This document shows, in pieces, positions 1 through 8,224 of a stretch of DNA of 64,000 nucleotides. The translations under genes and the position numbers were made by a program. Source of the stretch: Microbispora rosea (GTDB lineage Bacteria; Actinomycetota; Actinomycetes; Streptosporangiales; Streptosporangiaceae). Each line of letters opens with the position of its first letter. Positions within the stretch are counted from its first letter, which is position 1. The stretch is from the NCBI RefSeq assembly GCF_900156315.1, contig NZ_FTNI01000007.1, positions 1 to 64,000 of the forward strand, in the 5' to 3' direction. The notes beneath the pieces were generated by a model. It had not been told where the DNA came from and made no database searches. It saw only the letters and a program-made list of their open reading frames with translations.

Positions 1-48
1 CGCCATGCCCGCCACCGCCATGCCCGCCACCGCCATGCCCGCCACCGC
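1..48 (+). repeat. 15-bp tandem repeat, three copies
   Basis: The unit CGCCATGCCCGCCAC occurs three times head to tail and encodes MPATA x3 inside the transposase remnant. It is an in-frame expansion, and it may continue left of the window. Confidence 0.8.
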
Positions 49-404
49 CGCCCAGATCGCCCTGCGCTCGCTGGCCCGCCGCCACCAGCAGCTGTCCGCC
101 GAGATCGCCGACCTGGACGAGCTGTTGCAGCCCCTGGTCGCCGCGATCAATCCCCGCCTCGTCGCCGCCCACGGGGTGGGCACCGACGTCGCCGGCCAGT
201 TGCTGGTCACCGCTGGTGAAAACCATGACCGGCTGCGCTCGGAGGCCGCCTTCGCCATGCTCTGCGGCGCCGCCCCCATCCCGGCCTCCTCAGGCAAGAC
301 CACCCGGCACCGGCTCAACCGCGGGGGCGACCGGCAGGCAACGCTACATCGCCCGAGAGCTCTACCGGATCATCACAACGAATGATCACGAAATCGCGGC
401 TTGA
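1..404 (+). pseudogene. IS110-family transposase, C-terminal remnant with internal deletion
   Basis: The reading frame entering from the left edge carries the C-terminal transposase region typical of IS116/IS110/IS902 elements: a PIPASSGKTTRHRLNRGGDRQA stretch near 274-338. Intact family members then continue for about 40 residues before a conserved RYIARE-Y segment. Here the RYIARELYR segment follows almost at once but in the next reading frame (about 340-404), so a short deletion has joined the two parts out of frame. The 5' part of the element lies outside the window. It is probably inactive. Confidence 0.75.
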
Positions 405-444
405 CAACCATAAGAGCATCCTCCGGCCGGTGCCGGAGGCGGGG

Positions 445-1242
445 TCAGGCGAGGGTTTCGCCGCCGTCGACGGTGATGACCTGGCCGGTGACGTAGTTGT
501 TGGCCATGAGGAAGACGGCCGCGGCGGCGGCCTCCTCGGCGGTGCCGAAGCGGCCGAGAGGCGTGGACGTTCCGGCGGCGGCGATCGCGTCGTCGGAGTC
601 CAGCCCCGGCAGTGAACGCAGGAGCGGGGTGTCGATCCGGCCGTAGCGTACGGTGTTCACCCGCACCCGAGCAGGGGCGAGCTCCACGGCGAGGGCCCTG
701 GTGAGGGTCTCCACGGCGCCGGCGGCCGACAGCGGGACGGTCATCCCGGGGTAGGGGCGGACCACGAGAATCCCCGAGCTGAACGTGAGCGAACCTCCCG
801 CGGGAAGCCGGGTCGCCGCCGCGCGGGCGACGGCGAAGACCGTCTGGAGGGGGCCCGAGCCGAGGGTCGTGCGTATGTCGTCGGCCGACAGCCCGGTCAG
901 CGGACCGGCGCCGCTGATGCCGCCGGCGGTGACGTACACGTGGTCGACGTGACCCGCCCTGTCGAACGCCTCGGTGAGGATCCGCTCGTCCCCGGCGTCG
1001 CCGGGAACGCCCAGCACGGCGTCGTCGGGATCCCCGGCCGGGCCCGCCTCGCGCACGCGGGCGACGGCGGCCTTCAGCCGGTCGGGGTCGCGGCCGACCA
1101 GCACGACGCGGGCGCCGACCGAACGCAGCAGGACGGCCGCCGCCAGCCCGATGCCCGAGCTGCCGCCGATGAGGACGGCGGTCGTGCCGGAGAGGGTGCC
1201 CGGCAGCGGCGACCGGACGGGGATGGGTGTCGCAGTGCTCAT
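445..1242 (-). CDS. SDR-family protein lacking the catalytic Tyr/Lys
   Basis: A 265-aa Rossmann-fold protein with the cofactor motif GGSSGIG at residues 26-32 and the usual C-terminal PLGRFG...G-VI-VDGG ending, as in classical short-chain dehydrogenases. The Ser region (SSG, about 155-157) is present. Aligning on the following LTRALAVELAP block puts Pro170 and Ala174 where YxxxK should be, so the normal proton-relay pair is missing. Related actinobacterial SDRs with this change exist, so it may be a real subfamily with another chemistry or a binding role. AAAGG upstream of the ATG is a plausible ribosome site. It is divergent from a TetR gene across two palindromic operators, so it is probably that regulator's target. 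Confidence 0.85.
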   Translation of the reverse strand: MSTATPIPVRSPLPGTLSGTTAVLIGGSSGIGLAAAVLLRSVGARVVLVGRDPDRLKAAVARVREAGPAGDPDDAVLGVPGDAGDERILTEAFDRAGHVDHVYVTAGGISGAGPLTGLSADDIRTTLGSGPLQTVFAVARAAATRLPAGGSLTFSSGILVVRPYPGMTVPLSAAGAVETLTRALAVELAPARVRVNTVRYGRIDTPLLRSLPGLDSDDAIAAAGTSTPLGRFGTAEEAAAAAVFLMANNYVTGQVITVDGGETLA

Positions 1243-1264
1243 GGGAGAGCCTTTCGGTGGAATA

Positions 1265-1276
1265 AACCATCTGGTT
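1265..1276. promoter_or_regulatory. TetR operator 1 (AACCATCTGGTT)
   Basis: The arms AACCA and TGGTT are perfectly complementary around a 2-bp centre, inside a larger imperfect palindrome at 1261-1284. It lies just upstream of the SDR start, and a related site follows at 1323-1334. Binding by the adjacent TetR protein is inferred. Confidence 0.6.
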
Positions 1277-1322
1277 GTTTTATTGCTCGCCCCGATACTG
1301 CCGCCCGGAGGGGGGAGGAGTC

Positions 1323-1334
1323 AACCGGATGGTT
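1323..1334. promoter_or_regulatory. TetR operator 2 (AACCGGATGGTT)
   Basis: This is an inverted copy of the site at 1265-1276: its reverse complement TTAAACCATCCGGTT matches ATAAACCATCTGGTT closely. It sits 10 bp upstream of the TetR start codon, which suits autorepression. Confidence 0.55.
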
Positions 1335-1344
1335 TAATTCGTGC

Positions 1345-1941
1345 ATGGCCTACGACGCGGAGGACACCAGACGGAGGATCTTCGACGCCGCCGCCGTCGA
1401 GTTCGCCGAGCACGGCCTGGCCGGGGCCAGGGTGGACCGCATCGCCGCGGCCGCCAAGGCCAACAAGCAGGCCATCTACCTCTATTACGGCAGCAAGGAG
1501 AAGCTGTTCGCCGCCGTCCTGCGGGCGAAGCTGGAGGACGTCCGCGCCTCCGTCTCCGTCGATCCCGACGCGGTGGCCGAGTCGGTCGGGCAGATGTTCG
1601 ACTGGTATCGGGAACACCCGGAGCTGATCAGGCTGCTGCTGTGGGATGCGCTGGAGGTGGGCGACGAACCCGGCGAGGGCGAGCAGGAGTGGCGCGACGG
1701 TTTCCGCGAGAAGGTCGGCCAACTCATCGACGCGGGCGCGGCCGGCGACCTTGTGGAGGACGCGCGGGTCCGCGCTTCCCAGGACCTGCTGTTCACCATC
1801 ATGGGACTGATCTCCTGGAACTTCGCGGTGCCCCGGATGTGCCGCCTCGTTCTGGACGAGGAGACCGAGCAGGCGGCCTTGGCCCGCCGTCGCGAGACGG
1901 TGATCGAAACCGCCCGCAGGCTGGCCACCCCGCCGGAGTGA
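1345..1941 (+). CDS. TetR/AcrR-family transcriptional regulator
   Basis: A 198-aa protein with an N-terminal TetR DNA-binding domain: helix-turn-helix around residues 33-52 with the signature KQAIYLYYGSKEKLF. The C-terminal half (about 70-195) is the ligand/dimer domain and resembles no particular ligand class. The ATG at 1345 follows the operator directly. Longer upstream reading is rejected because it runs through the operators and the SDR gene. It likely represses itself and the divergent SDR gene. The stop codon lies inside a 16-bp tandem repeat. Confidence 0.9.
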   Translation: MAYDAEDTRRRIFDAAAVEFAEHGLAGARVDRIAAAAKANKQAIYLYYGSKEKLFAAVLRAKLEDVRASVSVDPDAVAESVGQMFDWYREHPELIRLLLWDALEVGDEPGEGEQEWRDGFREKVGQLIDAGAAGDLVEDARVRASQDLLFTIMGLISWNFAVPRMCRLVLDEETEQAALARRRETVIETARRLATPPE

Positions 1942-1996
1942 GCAGCCGCCGAAGTGAGCGGCCGCCGGAGTGAGCGGCCGCCGAAGTGAGCGGCCG
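1931..1996. repeat. 16-bp tandem repeat, about four copies
   Basis: Units of GCCGCC(G/A)AGTGAGCG type follow one another and include the TetR stop codon; GCGGCCGC is generated at the junctions. Each copy carries a TGA, so extra copies do not lengthen the protein. The repeat fills the gap between the convergent TetR and oxidoreductase genes. Confidence 0.75.
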
Positions 1997-3097
1997 CTAC
2001 TCCTCCGCGACGGGAAGGGCGACCATCTGGCCACGGGCGGCCGACAGAGCGGCGGCCTCCAGGACGGCGATGGTGTCCGCGGCGTCGCCGGGCTCGACCG
2101 GGGGCGGCGCACCGTCGCGCAGGCAGGCCACGACGCCCTCGTAGAACCGCTGGTACGCCCCGGGCTCGGTGGGGACCCGGCGGGTGTCGCCCCCGGCCCC
2201 GACCATGCCCCAGCGCTCCGGGGCCTCCACGCCCCATCCGGTGCCCGCGCCGGAACTCCCGCCCGGGCCGAATTCGGCGGCGTCCGGGCGCTCGCCCGCC
2301 CGCAGGCGTTCCTCCTGGGGGTCCAGTCCCCACTTGACGTACGACGCGCGGGAGCCGAGCACCCGGAACCTCGGGCCGAGGTCCGCGGCCACCGCGCTCA
2401 TCCACAGGTGCGAGCGGGTCCCGTTCCGGTGGGTCAGCGCGACGAACGCGTCGTCGTCGTTGCGCACCCCGGCCCGCCTGACGTCGGTCTCCGCGTACAC
2501 GCCGGAGACCGGGCCGAACAGGCGCAGCGCCTGGTCCACCAGATGGCTGCCGAGGTCGTAGAGGGTGCCGCCGACCTCCTCCGGGCCGCCCGACTCGCGC
2601 CAGCCGCCCTTGGGCACCGGCCGCCACCGCTCGAACCGCGACTCGAACCGGTGGACCTCGCCCAGCTCGGGCAGCATCCGGCGCAGCGTCAGGAAGTCGC
2701 CGTCCCAGCGCCTGTTCTGGAAGACCGTCAGCATCAGCCCGCGGTCGCGCGCGAGCCGTACGAGGTCGCGGGCCTCGGCGGCGGCGCCGGCCAGCGGCTT
2801 GTCGACGACCACGGGAAGCCCGGCCTTGAGCGCCTCGGCCGCCATGGGCACGTGGGTGCGGTTCGGCGTCGCGATCACCACGAGATCGCAGCGGTCCCAC
2901 AGGTCGTCCACGGCGGGGACGACGGCCGCGCCGGGATAGCCGGCGCGGACACGCTCGGCCCTGCCGGGGTCGCGGGTGACGACGGCGGCGAGGCGCAGTC
3001 CCGGCGTGGCGGCGATCAGCGGCGCGTGGAAAAAGGATCCGGCCGGACCGAAACCAGCCAGTCCGACGCGAATTTCGGGCAAATCTGAGGACGGCAT
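1997..3097 (-). CDS. Gfo/Idh/MocA-family oxidoreductase
   Basis: A 366-aa NAD(P)-dependent oxidoreductase. The N-terminal Rossmann domain starts with VGLAGFGPAG and contains the conserved VVDKPLA motif (equivalent of EKP, about residue 95), whose lysine is catalytic in this family. The C-terminal GFO_IDH_MocA domain has a YDLGSHLVDQ motif that contributes the Asp/His pair. The family oxidises sugars, inositols and similar polyols; the substrate here cannot be told. It stands alone, convergent with TetR. The start is the ATG at 3097 and the ribosome site is weak. Confidence 0.88.
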   Translation of the reverse strand: MPSSDLPEIRVGLAGFGPAGSFFHAPLIAATPGLRLAAVVTRDPGRAERVRAGYPGAAVVPAVDDLWDRCDLVVIATPNRTHVPMAAEALKAGLPVVVDKPLAGAAAEARDLVRLARDRGLMLTVFQNRRWDGDFLTLRRMLPELGEVHRFESRFERWRPVPKGGWRESGGPEEVGGTLYDLGSHLVDQALRLFGPVSGVYAETDVRRAGVRNDDDAFVALTHRNGTRSHLWMSAVAADLGPRFRVLGSRASYVKWGLDPQEERLRAGERPDAAEFGPGGSSGAGTGWGVEAPERWGMVGAGGDTRRVPTEPGAYQRFYEGVVACLRDGAPPPVEPGDAADTIAVLEAAALSAARGQMVALPVAEE

Positions 3098-3148
3098 GAG
3101 GCGCGGGGAGTCCTTCGGGCGGGTCGGGGCGGCGGGCTTCGCGGCGGC

Positions 3149-4054
3149 TCAGGCGTCGCCGTCGTCCCGTTCGGCGAGGAACGCCTCGAACTGGGCGGCG
3201 AGCTCGTCACCCGTGGGCATCTGCGCCTCCTCGGCCAGCAGGCTCTCCCGTTCGGCGCCCGACTGGAACGCGTCGTACTGCTGCTCCAGGCCGCGGATGG
3301 CGCCGGCGAGCTCGTCGGACGCCGCGATCTGCTCCTCGATCTCGACGTTGGTCTTGTCGGCCGCCTCCCTGAGCGCGTCCATGGGGAAGACCAGCCCGGT
3401 GCCGCGGGTGACGGCCTCCAGCGCCGCCACGGCGGCCTGCGGGTACTCCGCCTGGGCGAGGTAGTGGGGCACGTGAACGGCGTAGCCGAGCGCGTCGTGA
3501 CCCTTCGCCCCGAGCCGGAACTCGATGAGCGCGGCGAGGCTCCCCGGCACGCGGACCTTGCCGAACGGGCTGGTCTGCCCGTTCACGAGGTCGGGGCGGG
3601 TGGCGTGGGCCGTCATGCCGAGCGGCCGGGTGTGCGGAACGCCCATCGGGATGCCGTGGACGGTCACCAGCCTGCCGATGTTGAGCCGGGTCACCAGCAT
3701 GCCGACGGCCTCGGTGAACAGCTCCCACTCCCGGTCGGGCTCCGGGCCGCTCAAGATGAGGAACGGCGTGCCCGTGACGTCCTTGGTCAGGTAGACGGCC
3801 AGCTCAGGGGTGTCGTAGTCGCTCCAGTGATCGGTGTCGAAGGTCATCGCCGGGCGGCGGGATCGGTAGTCGATCAGCCGGTCCACGTCGAAGGTCGCGA
3901 TGACCCGGTGCTCCAGTTCGGCGAGGAGGTGCCCCAGGGCGAGCCGCCCGGCGGCGCCGGCGTCGACGAACCCCTCAAAGTGATAGAGCAGCACCGGATC
4001 GGTCAGCTCGGGCAGGTCCACGTCGAGCCGATAGAGATCCGTGGGGTCGGACAC
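3149..4054 (-). CDS. PAC2-family protein
   Basis: A 301-aa protein with the PAC2 (proteasome assembly chaperone 2-like) fold, recognisable from LLYHFEGFVDAGAAG near residue 25, LSGPEPDREWE, and the central HGIPMGVPHTRP stretch. Residues about 240-290 are charged and probably form coiled-coil helices. Actinobacterial homologues such as mycobacterial Rv2125 are conserved but lack a settled function; a link to proteasome biology is only suggested by the fold. It starts at GTG. Confidence 0.85.
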   Translation of the reverse strand: MSDPTDLYRLDVDLPELTDPVLLYHFEGFVDAGAAGRLALGHLLAELEHRVIATFDVDRLIDYRSRRPAMTFDTDHWSDYDTPELAVYLTKDVTGTPFLILSGPEPDREWELFTEAVGMLVTRLNIGRLVTVHGIPMGVPHTRPLGMTAHATRPDLVNGQTSPFGKVRVPGSLAALIEFRLGAKGHDALGYAVHVPHYLAQAEYPQAAVAALEAVTRGTGLVFPMDALREAADKTNVEIEEQIAASDELAGAIRGLEQQYDAFQSGAERESLLAEEAQMPTGDELAAQFEAFLAERDDGDA

Positions 4055-4156
4055 GTGTCCCAGCCTTTCTCGCGAGGTCTTTACCTACTGAACCTACGGG
4101 ACCCCCGGTCGATTCCGGCCCGTTCCGTGCTCGATCCGGAGGGGTAGCGGCGACCT

Positions 4157-4171
4157 TACCGTTGGACTATG
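4157..4171 (+). promoter_or_regulatory. Candidate leaderless promoter (-10 TACCGT directly before ATG)
   Basis: TACCGTTGGACTATG places a -10-like TAnnnT hexamer 7 nt before the start codon with no Shine-Dalgarno, as in leaderless actinobacterial mRNAs. The same string, with two changes, precedes the kinase gene at 10368. Confidence 0.4.
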
Positions 4172-4570
4172 GGGAACATGGAGCCGGACCCTGAGATGGA
4201 GGAGTTCGCCACCAGGCTTTTCGACCTCGCGAGGTCGGGGCGGACCGAGGCGCTGTGCGCGTACGTCGACGCGGGCGTGCCCGTCGACCTGCGCAACCAG
4301 AAGGGCGACACCCTGCTCATGCTGGCGGCCTACCACGGGCACGCCGCCACCGTGCGCGCCCTGGGCGAGCGGGGTGCGGACCCCGACCTCGCCAACGACC
4401 GCGGGCAGACCCCGCTCGCCGGCGCGGTGTTCAAGAAGGAGCCCGAGGTCGTGCGGGCGTTGCTGGAGCTGGGAGCCGACCGCTACGCCGGGACGCCCTC
4501 GGCCGTCGACGCCGCCCGCATGTTCGGGGACGCGGAGATCGTCACGCTCATCGAGGGCTCATCCGGCTGA
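4169..4570 (+). CDS. Small ankyrin-repeat protein
   Basis: A 133-aa protein made mostly of ankyrin repeats. Clear units begin near residues 47 (KGDTLLMLAAYHGHAATVRAL) and 79 (RGQTPLAGAVFKKEPEVVRAL), flanked by weaker capping repeats. There is no signal peptide or membrane segment, so it should be cytoplasmic. Ankyrin repeats bind proteins, and nothing identifies the partner. An alternative start is the ATG at 4178. The gene is divergent from the PAC2 gene. Confidence 0.85.
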   Translation: MGNMEPDPEMEEFATRLFDLARSGRTEALCAYVDAGVPVDLRNQKGDTLLMLAAYHGHAATVRALGERGADPDLANDRGQTPLAGAVFKKEPEVVRALLELGADRYAGTPSAVDAARMFGDAEIVTLIEGSSG

Positions 4571-4598
4571 ATAGATCTGTCTGGATAGATCTATCTGG
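4571..4598. promoter_or_regulatory. 14-bp direct repeat with internal AGATCT palindromes
   Basis: ATAGATCTGTCTGG is followed directly by ATAGATCTATCTGG (13 of 14 identical). The repeat lies 62 bp before the terpene synthase start in an unusually AT-rich stretch, a suitable place for a regulator. No regulator is identified. Confidence 0.45.
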
Positions 4599-4660
4599 CC
4601 GGTGTGTCCGTAATTATGGCAAGGCTGGCGCCGATCATCTGCTAGGACCATGCTTGTCGG

Positions 4661-5632
4661 ATGGCTACTGCGAAAGCGGATTCCCTCAGTGGGAGCCCCC
4701 TCCGCCTTCCCTCGCTCACCTGCCCCTTCCCGAGTGCGGTGAACCCGCACGTCGACGAGGTGAACCGGGACACGCTGGCCTGGCTGGCCGCCTCCGGCAT
4801 GATCGCCGACGACGGCCAGCTTGAGCGTTTCCGGCTCGCTCGTTACGGATGGCTCGGCGCCCGGACCTACCCGTACGCCTCCCAGGAACTGTGCCAGCTC
4901 GTCACGGACTGGTGCGTGTGGCTGTTCGCGTTCGACGACGCCTACTGCGAGTCGGACCGGCGGGCGGCCGAGATCGCCCGGGCCCTGCCCCAGCTCTACA
5001 GCGTCGTCGAGGACAACGAGGGGGGCGAACCGGTCGAGAACGTCTTCGCCCGCTCGCTCCTCGACATCAAGACACGGATCAGGAAGAACGGCACCGCCGA
5101 CCAGCTCGACCGGTGGCGCGCGACGATCAAGGACTACCTGTTCGCCCAGGTCTGGGAGGCCGCCAACCGGGAGGACGACGTCGTCCCGACCATCGACGAC
5201 TACATCTTCATGCGCCGCAGGACCGGCGCGATGCTCACCGTCTTCGCGCTGATCGACGTGGCCGCGGAGGTCTGCCTCACCACGGACGAGTGGCGCCATC
5301 CGGTGGTGCACGAGATGACCGAGCACGCCAACGACGTGGTCGTCTGGGACAACGACCTCATCTCGTACGCCAAGGAGCGGGGCGAGGCGAACATCCGCAA
5401 CAACCTCGTCAGCGTGCTGGTCGGGCACACCGGGTGCACGGTCCAGGAGGCGATGGACCGGATCGGCGCGATGCGCGACGAGGCGGTCGCCGCGATGGCG
5501 GCGCTCGCCCCTGCCGCCGAGGCGCTCGGCTCGCCCGCCGTCGACGCGTACGTGAGAGGCCTGCAGTACTGGATCAGCGGCAGCGTGGACTACTCGCTGA
5601 CCAGCTCCCGGTATTTCGGCGCCTGGCAGTGA
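4661..5632 (+). CDS. Class I terpene synthase (cyclase)
   Basis: A 323-aa bacterial terpene cyclase of the alpha-fold class that ionises a prenyl diphosphate with Mg2+. The aspartate-rich motif DDAYCE is at residues 92-97, the NSE triad N231-D-x-x-S235-x-x-x-E239 reads NDLISYAKE, and the RY pair is R317-Y318. RRRTGAM at 185-191 provides the usual effector arginine region. All metal and diphosphate ligands look intact, so it should be active. Size and motifs suit a sesquiterpene cyclase, but the product cannot be predicted. No P450, prenyltransferase or methyltransferase lies next to it. Confidence 0.93.
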   Translation: MATAKADSLSGSPLRLPSLTCPFPSAVNPHVDEVNRDTLAWLAASGMIADDGQLERFRLARYGWLGARTYPYASQELCQLVTDWCVWLFAFDDAYCESDRRAAEIARALPQLYSVVEDNEGGEPVENVFARSLLDIKTRIRKNGTADQLDRWRATIKDYLFAQVWEAANREDDVVPTIDDYIFMRRRTGAMLTVFALIDVAAEVCLTTDEWRHPVVHEMTEHANDVVVWDNDLISYAKERGEANIRNNLVSVLVGHTGCTVQEAMDRIGAMRDEAVAAMAALAPAAEALGSPAVDAYVRGLQYWISGSVDYSLTSSRYFGAWQ

Positions 5633-5668
5633 CCACCCATCGGCGATCGGGGGCCGCGGTGAACCCGG

Positions 5669-7777
5669 TCAGTCCAGGTGGAAGTCGTCGAGGTCGTCCA
5701 GCGCGTACTCGACGAGGTCGCCCAGGCTGAACCGGGTCCCGACGGTGTACGCCTCGTCGTAGGCGGCGTCGCCGATCAGCTTCTTGCACTCCTTGACGCA
5801 CTGTTCGTGCTCGGTCGTGAAGAACGGCGACCCGAACTGGGGCAGCCCGAAGGTCCGCCAGTTGGCCTGGGCCGCCCCGAGGAGGGTCGCCGTCCGTCCC
5901 GGCTCGCCGGCCTCGAGGTTCAGGGTGGCGAGGTTGTCCACGCACAGGACGATCCCGAGCACGTCGTGGAAGTGCCGCTTGATGCGCAGCGCCTCCTTGC
6001 ACGCCACCAGTGCCTCGTCGCGCCTGCCGGTCGCACGGTGGACGAGGGAGGAGACGTACCAGGAGTAGGACCGCAGCCACAGCTCGCCGCGCTCCTGGCA
6101 GACCTGCAGGCAGTCGGCCAGGAGCGTCTCCGCCTCCTCGAACTCGCCCTGCGCGAACAACACCATGGACAGCTCGACGATCGCGGGCAGCAGGCCCGGG
6201 TTCAGCTCCCGGCCGCCGCGGTGGAACTCGATCGCGACGCCGAGCAGCGCCGTCGCCTTCTTCGCGTCGCCCTGCAGCATGGCCGCGGTGCCCTGCATCT
6301 TGGTGGCCAGCAGCACCGCGCCCGAGTCGCCCACGCGCACCGCGTCGGTGCTGCACTCCTCGGCCGCGGCGAGCGCGCCCGCCATGTCGCCCTGGGCGCT
6401 GCGGATGTAGGCCAGCACCCACAGGGCCTTGCAGCGCTCCTTGCTGGGCGAGGGACTGATCTTGAGCGCGCGCTCCAGGTAGACCACGCCCTCACGGGCG
6501 AAGCCGCAGGCGACCCACAGGAACCACAGGGCCGACAGCAACTGCAGCCCGACGCGTTCCTCGCCCGGCGTCGAGAGGCAGTAGTCGAGCGCGACGCGGA
6601 TGTTGTCGTGCTCCTGGCGCATCCGCGTGTACCAGTGGACCTGGCGCGGTCCCGACCACGAGTGCTCGCTGCGCTCGGCGAGCTGCAGGTAGTAGTCGCG
6701 GTGGCGGCACCGCAGGTCCTGTGTCTCGCCGAGCTTGTCCAGCCACTCGCCGCCGTACTGCCGCAGCGTGTCGATCAGGCGGTAGCGCTGCCCGGCCGGG
6801 GTGGGGAAGCTGAGCAGGACCGACTTGTCGACCAGGCCGCCGATCACGTCGAGGATCCGCTCGGACGGCAGTGCCTCGCCGGCGCAGACGCTCCGGGCCG
6901 CGTCCAGGTCGAAGTCGCCGGCGAACACCGACAGCCGCGCCCACAGCAGCCGCTCGGCCGGTTCGCACAGCTCGTGGCTCCACCCGATCGCCGCGCGCAG
7001 CGTCTGGTGCCGCGGCAGCGCCGTACGGCTGGCCCCGGCGAGCAGGCTGAACCGATCGGCGAGCAGCGCGAGGATCTGCTCCACCGACAGCGTGCGCAGG
7101 CGTACGGCGGCCAGTTCGATGGCCAGCGGGATTCCGTCGAGACGGCGGCACAGCTCGGCGACGGCCGTGACGTTGTCCTCGTCGACCACGAAGTCGGGCA
7201 CGACGGCGGAGGCCCGGATGCCGAACAGCTCGACGGCCTCGTTGGTGAACGGATTCTCCGACGGCTTGTCGCCGGGCACCGTCAGCGGCGGCACGGCGGC
7301 CGTGTACTCGCCCGGCGCGTTGAGCGACCGCCGGCTCGTCGCGAGGATGCGCAGGTGCGGCGCGGTGTTGAGCAGATCCTGGGTGAGCTGGGCGCAGGCG
7401 TCGACCAGGTGCTCGCAGGTGTCCAGGATGAGCAGGAGCTCCCGGTCGGCCAGCCATTCGGTGAGGGTGGCCGACCCCTCCCGCGGCGACTGGTCGGCGA
7501 TGCCGAGCGCGGCCGTGATCGTGTGGTAGACCATCGCGGGGTCCTGCAGCCGGGCCAGGTCGACGTACCAGACGCCGTCCCTGAACTGGCGCCGCACCTG
7601 ATGCGCGACACGCAGCGCGGTGCGGGACTTGCCGACCCCGCCGATGCCCGTCACGGTGATCAGCCGGTGCTCCTGCAGCTTCTGTCGCAGCGACGCGAGC
7701 AGCCGCGTGCGCCCGACGAAGCTCGTCAGCTCCACGGGCAGGTTGCCCTCTTGCCGCCATCCTGCTGGCGTTGCCAT
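5669..7777 (-). CDS. NB-ARC/TPR signalling ATPase of the LuxR/SARP type, without DNA-binding domain
   Basis: A 702-aa STAND-type ATPase. The start NLPVELTSFVGR is the usual entry to the ATPase of large LuxR and AfsR-like regulators. Walker A GIGGVGKS is at 44-51 and Walker B LLLILDTCEH near 115; a winged-helix/ARC region follows to about 350. Residues about 400-650 are alpha-helical TPR-like repeats. In regulators of this class a LuxR HTH normally ends the protein, or a SARP domain starts it. Here the C-terminus stops after the TPRs, so it probably works through a partner. It is convergent with the terpene synthase, so co-regulation is only a possibility. Confidence 0.85.
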   Translation of the reverse strand: MATPAGWRQEGNLPVELTSFVGRTRLLASLRQKLQEHRLITVTGIGGVGKSRTALRVAHQVRRQFRDGVWYVDLARLQDPAMVYHTITAALGIADQSPREGSATLTEWLADRELLLILDTCEHLVDACAQLTQDLLNTAPHLRILATSRRSLNAPGEYTAAVPPLTVPGDKPSENPFTNEAVELFGIRASAVVPDFVVDEDNVTAVAELCRRLDGIPLAIELAAVRLRTLSVEQILALLADRFSLLAGASRTALPRHQTLRAAIGWSHELCEPAERLLWARLSVFAGDFDLDAARSVCAGEALPSERILDVIGGLVDKSVLLSFPTPAGQRYRLIDTLRQYGGEWLDKLGETQDLRCRHRDYYLQLAERSEHSWSGPRQVHWYTRMRQEHDNIRVALDYCLSTPGEERVGLQLLSALWFLWVACGFAREGVVYLERALKISPSPSKERCKALWVLAYIRSAQGDMAGALAAAEECSTDAVRVGDSGAVLLATKMQGTAAMLQGDAKKATALLGVAIEFHRGGRELNPGLLPAIVELSMVLFAQGEFEEAETLLADCLQVCQERGELWLRSYSWYVSSLVHRATGRRDEALVACKEALRIKRHFHDVLGIVLCVDNLATLNLEAGEPGRTATLLGAAQANWRTFGLPQFGSPFFTTEHEQCVKECKKLIGDAAYDEAYTVGTRFSLGDLVEYALDDLDDFHLD

Positions 7778-8044
7778 GCCGCCTCACGGGGGGTTCGTCC
7801 GGCGTGCTCCCTGCTCCCGCATCGTACCTTTGCGTGCGGTTGGCTGTCCGGTGGTACGGGCGTGACGTTTGCCCGGCGATGAGGCGGCGTGATCTCCCCT
7901 CGGCGGAAGGAGTCCCAGCGCCGCCCGGCCGTCGCGCCCGGACTCCAGGGCCGCGCCCGGCGCTCGCCCGGGACTCCGCGGCTGTCCCGCTCCCGTGGCG
8001 CCGTGGCTCCGCGGCTCCCGGACGGAGCCAGTAACATTGGCGGC

Positions 8045-8212
8045 GTGAGTGCGCAGCATCCGGATGACATGCGTCCGGTGGACCTCTTCGACGAGGGGCT
8101 GCCGGTGCTGCCCGACCAGACGAGCGACGACACCGACCTCGGGTGGGGCGACTGGCGCTCCGACTCCGACGTCTCCCACCTGCTGGAGGAGCGCCCGCCG
8201 CACTGGGGCTAG
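8045..8212 (+). CDS. Small acidic conserved protein (55 aa)
   Basis: Starting at GTG 8045, the 55-aa product ends in DTDLGWGDWRSDSDVSHLLEERPPHWG. Short acidic actinobacterial proteins with a D-GWG core and a terminal (E/D)RPPHW are recurrent, though uncharacterised as far as I recall. About a quarter of the residues are Asp or Glu; there is no membrane segment. Upstream 7778-8044 (267 bp) contains no gene I can support. Confidence 0.65.
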   Translation: MSAQHPDDMRPVDLFDEGLPVLPDQTSDDTDLGWGDWRSDSDVSHLLEERPPHWG

Positions 8213-8224
8213 CTCTGGGCTAGC

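Noticed and set aside
5678-7882. 734-aa open frame on the plus strand
   Set aside because: Antisense of the NB-ARC/TPR gene, with no recognisable motif.
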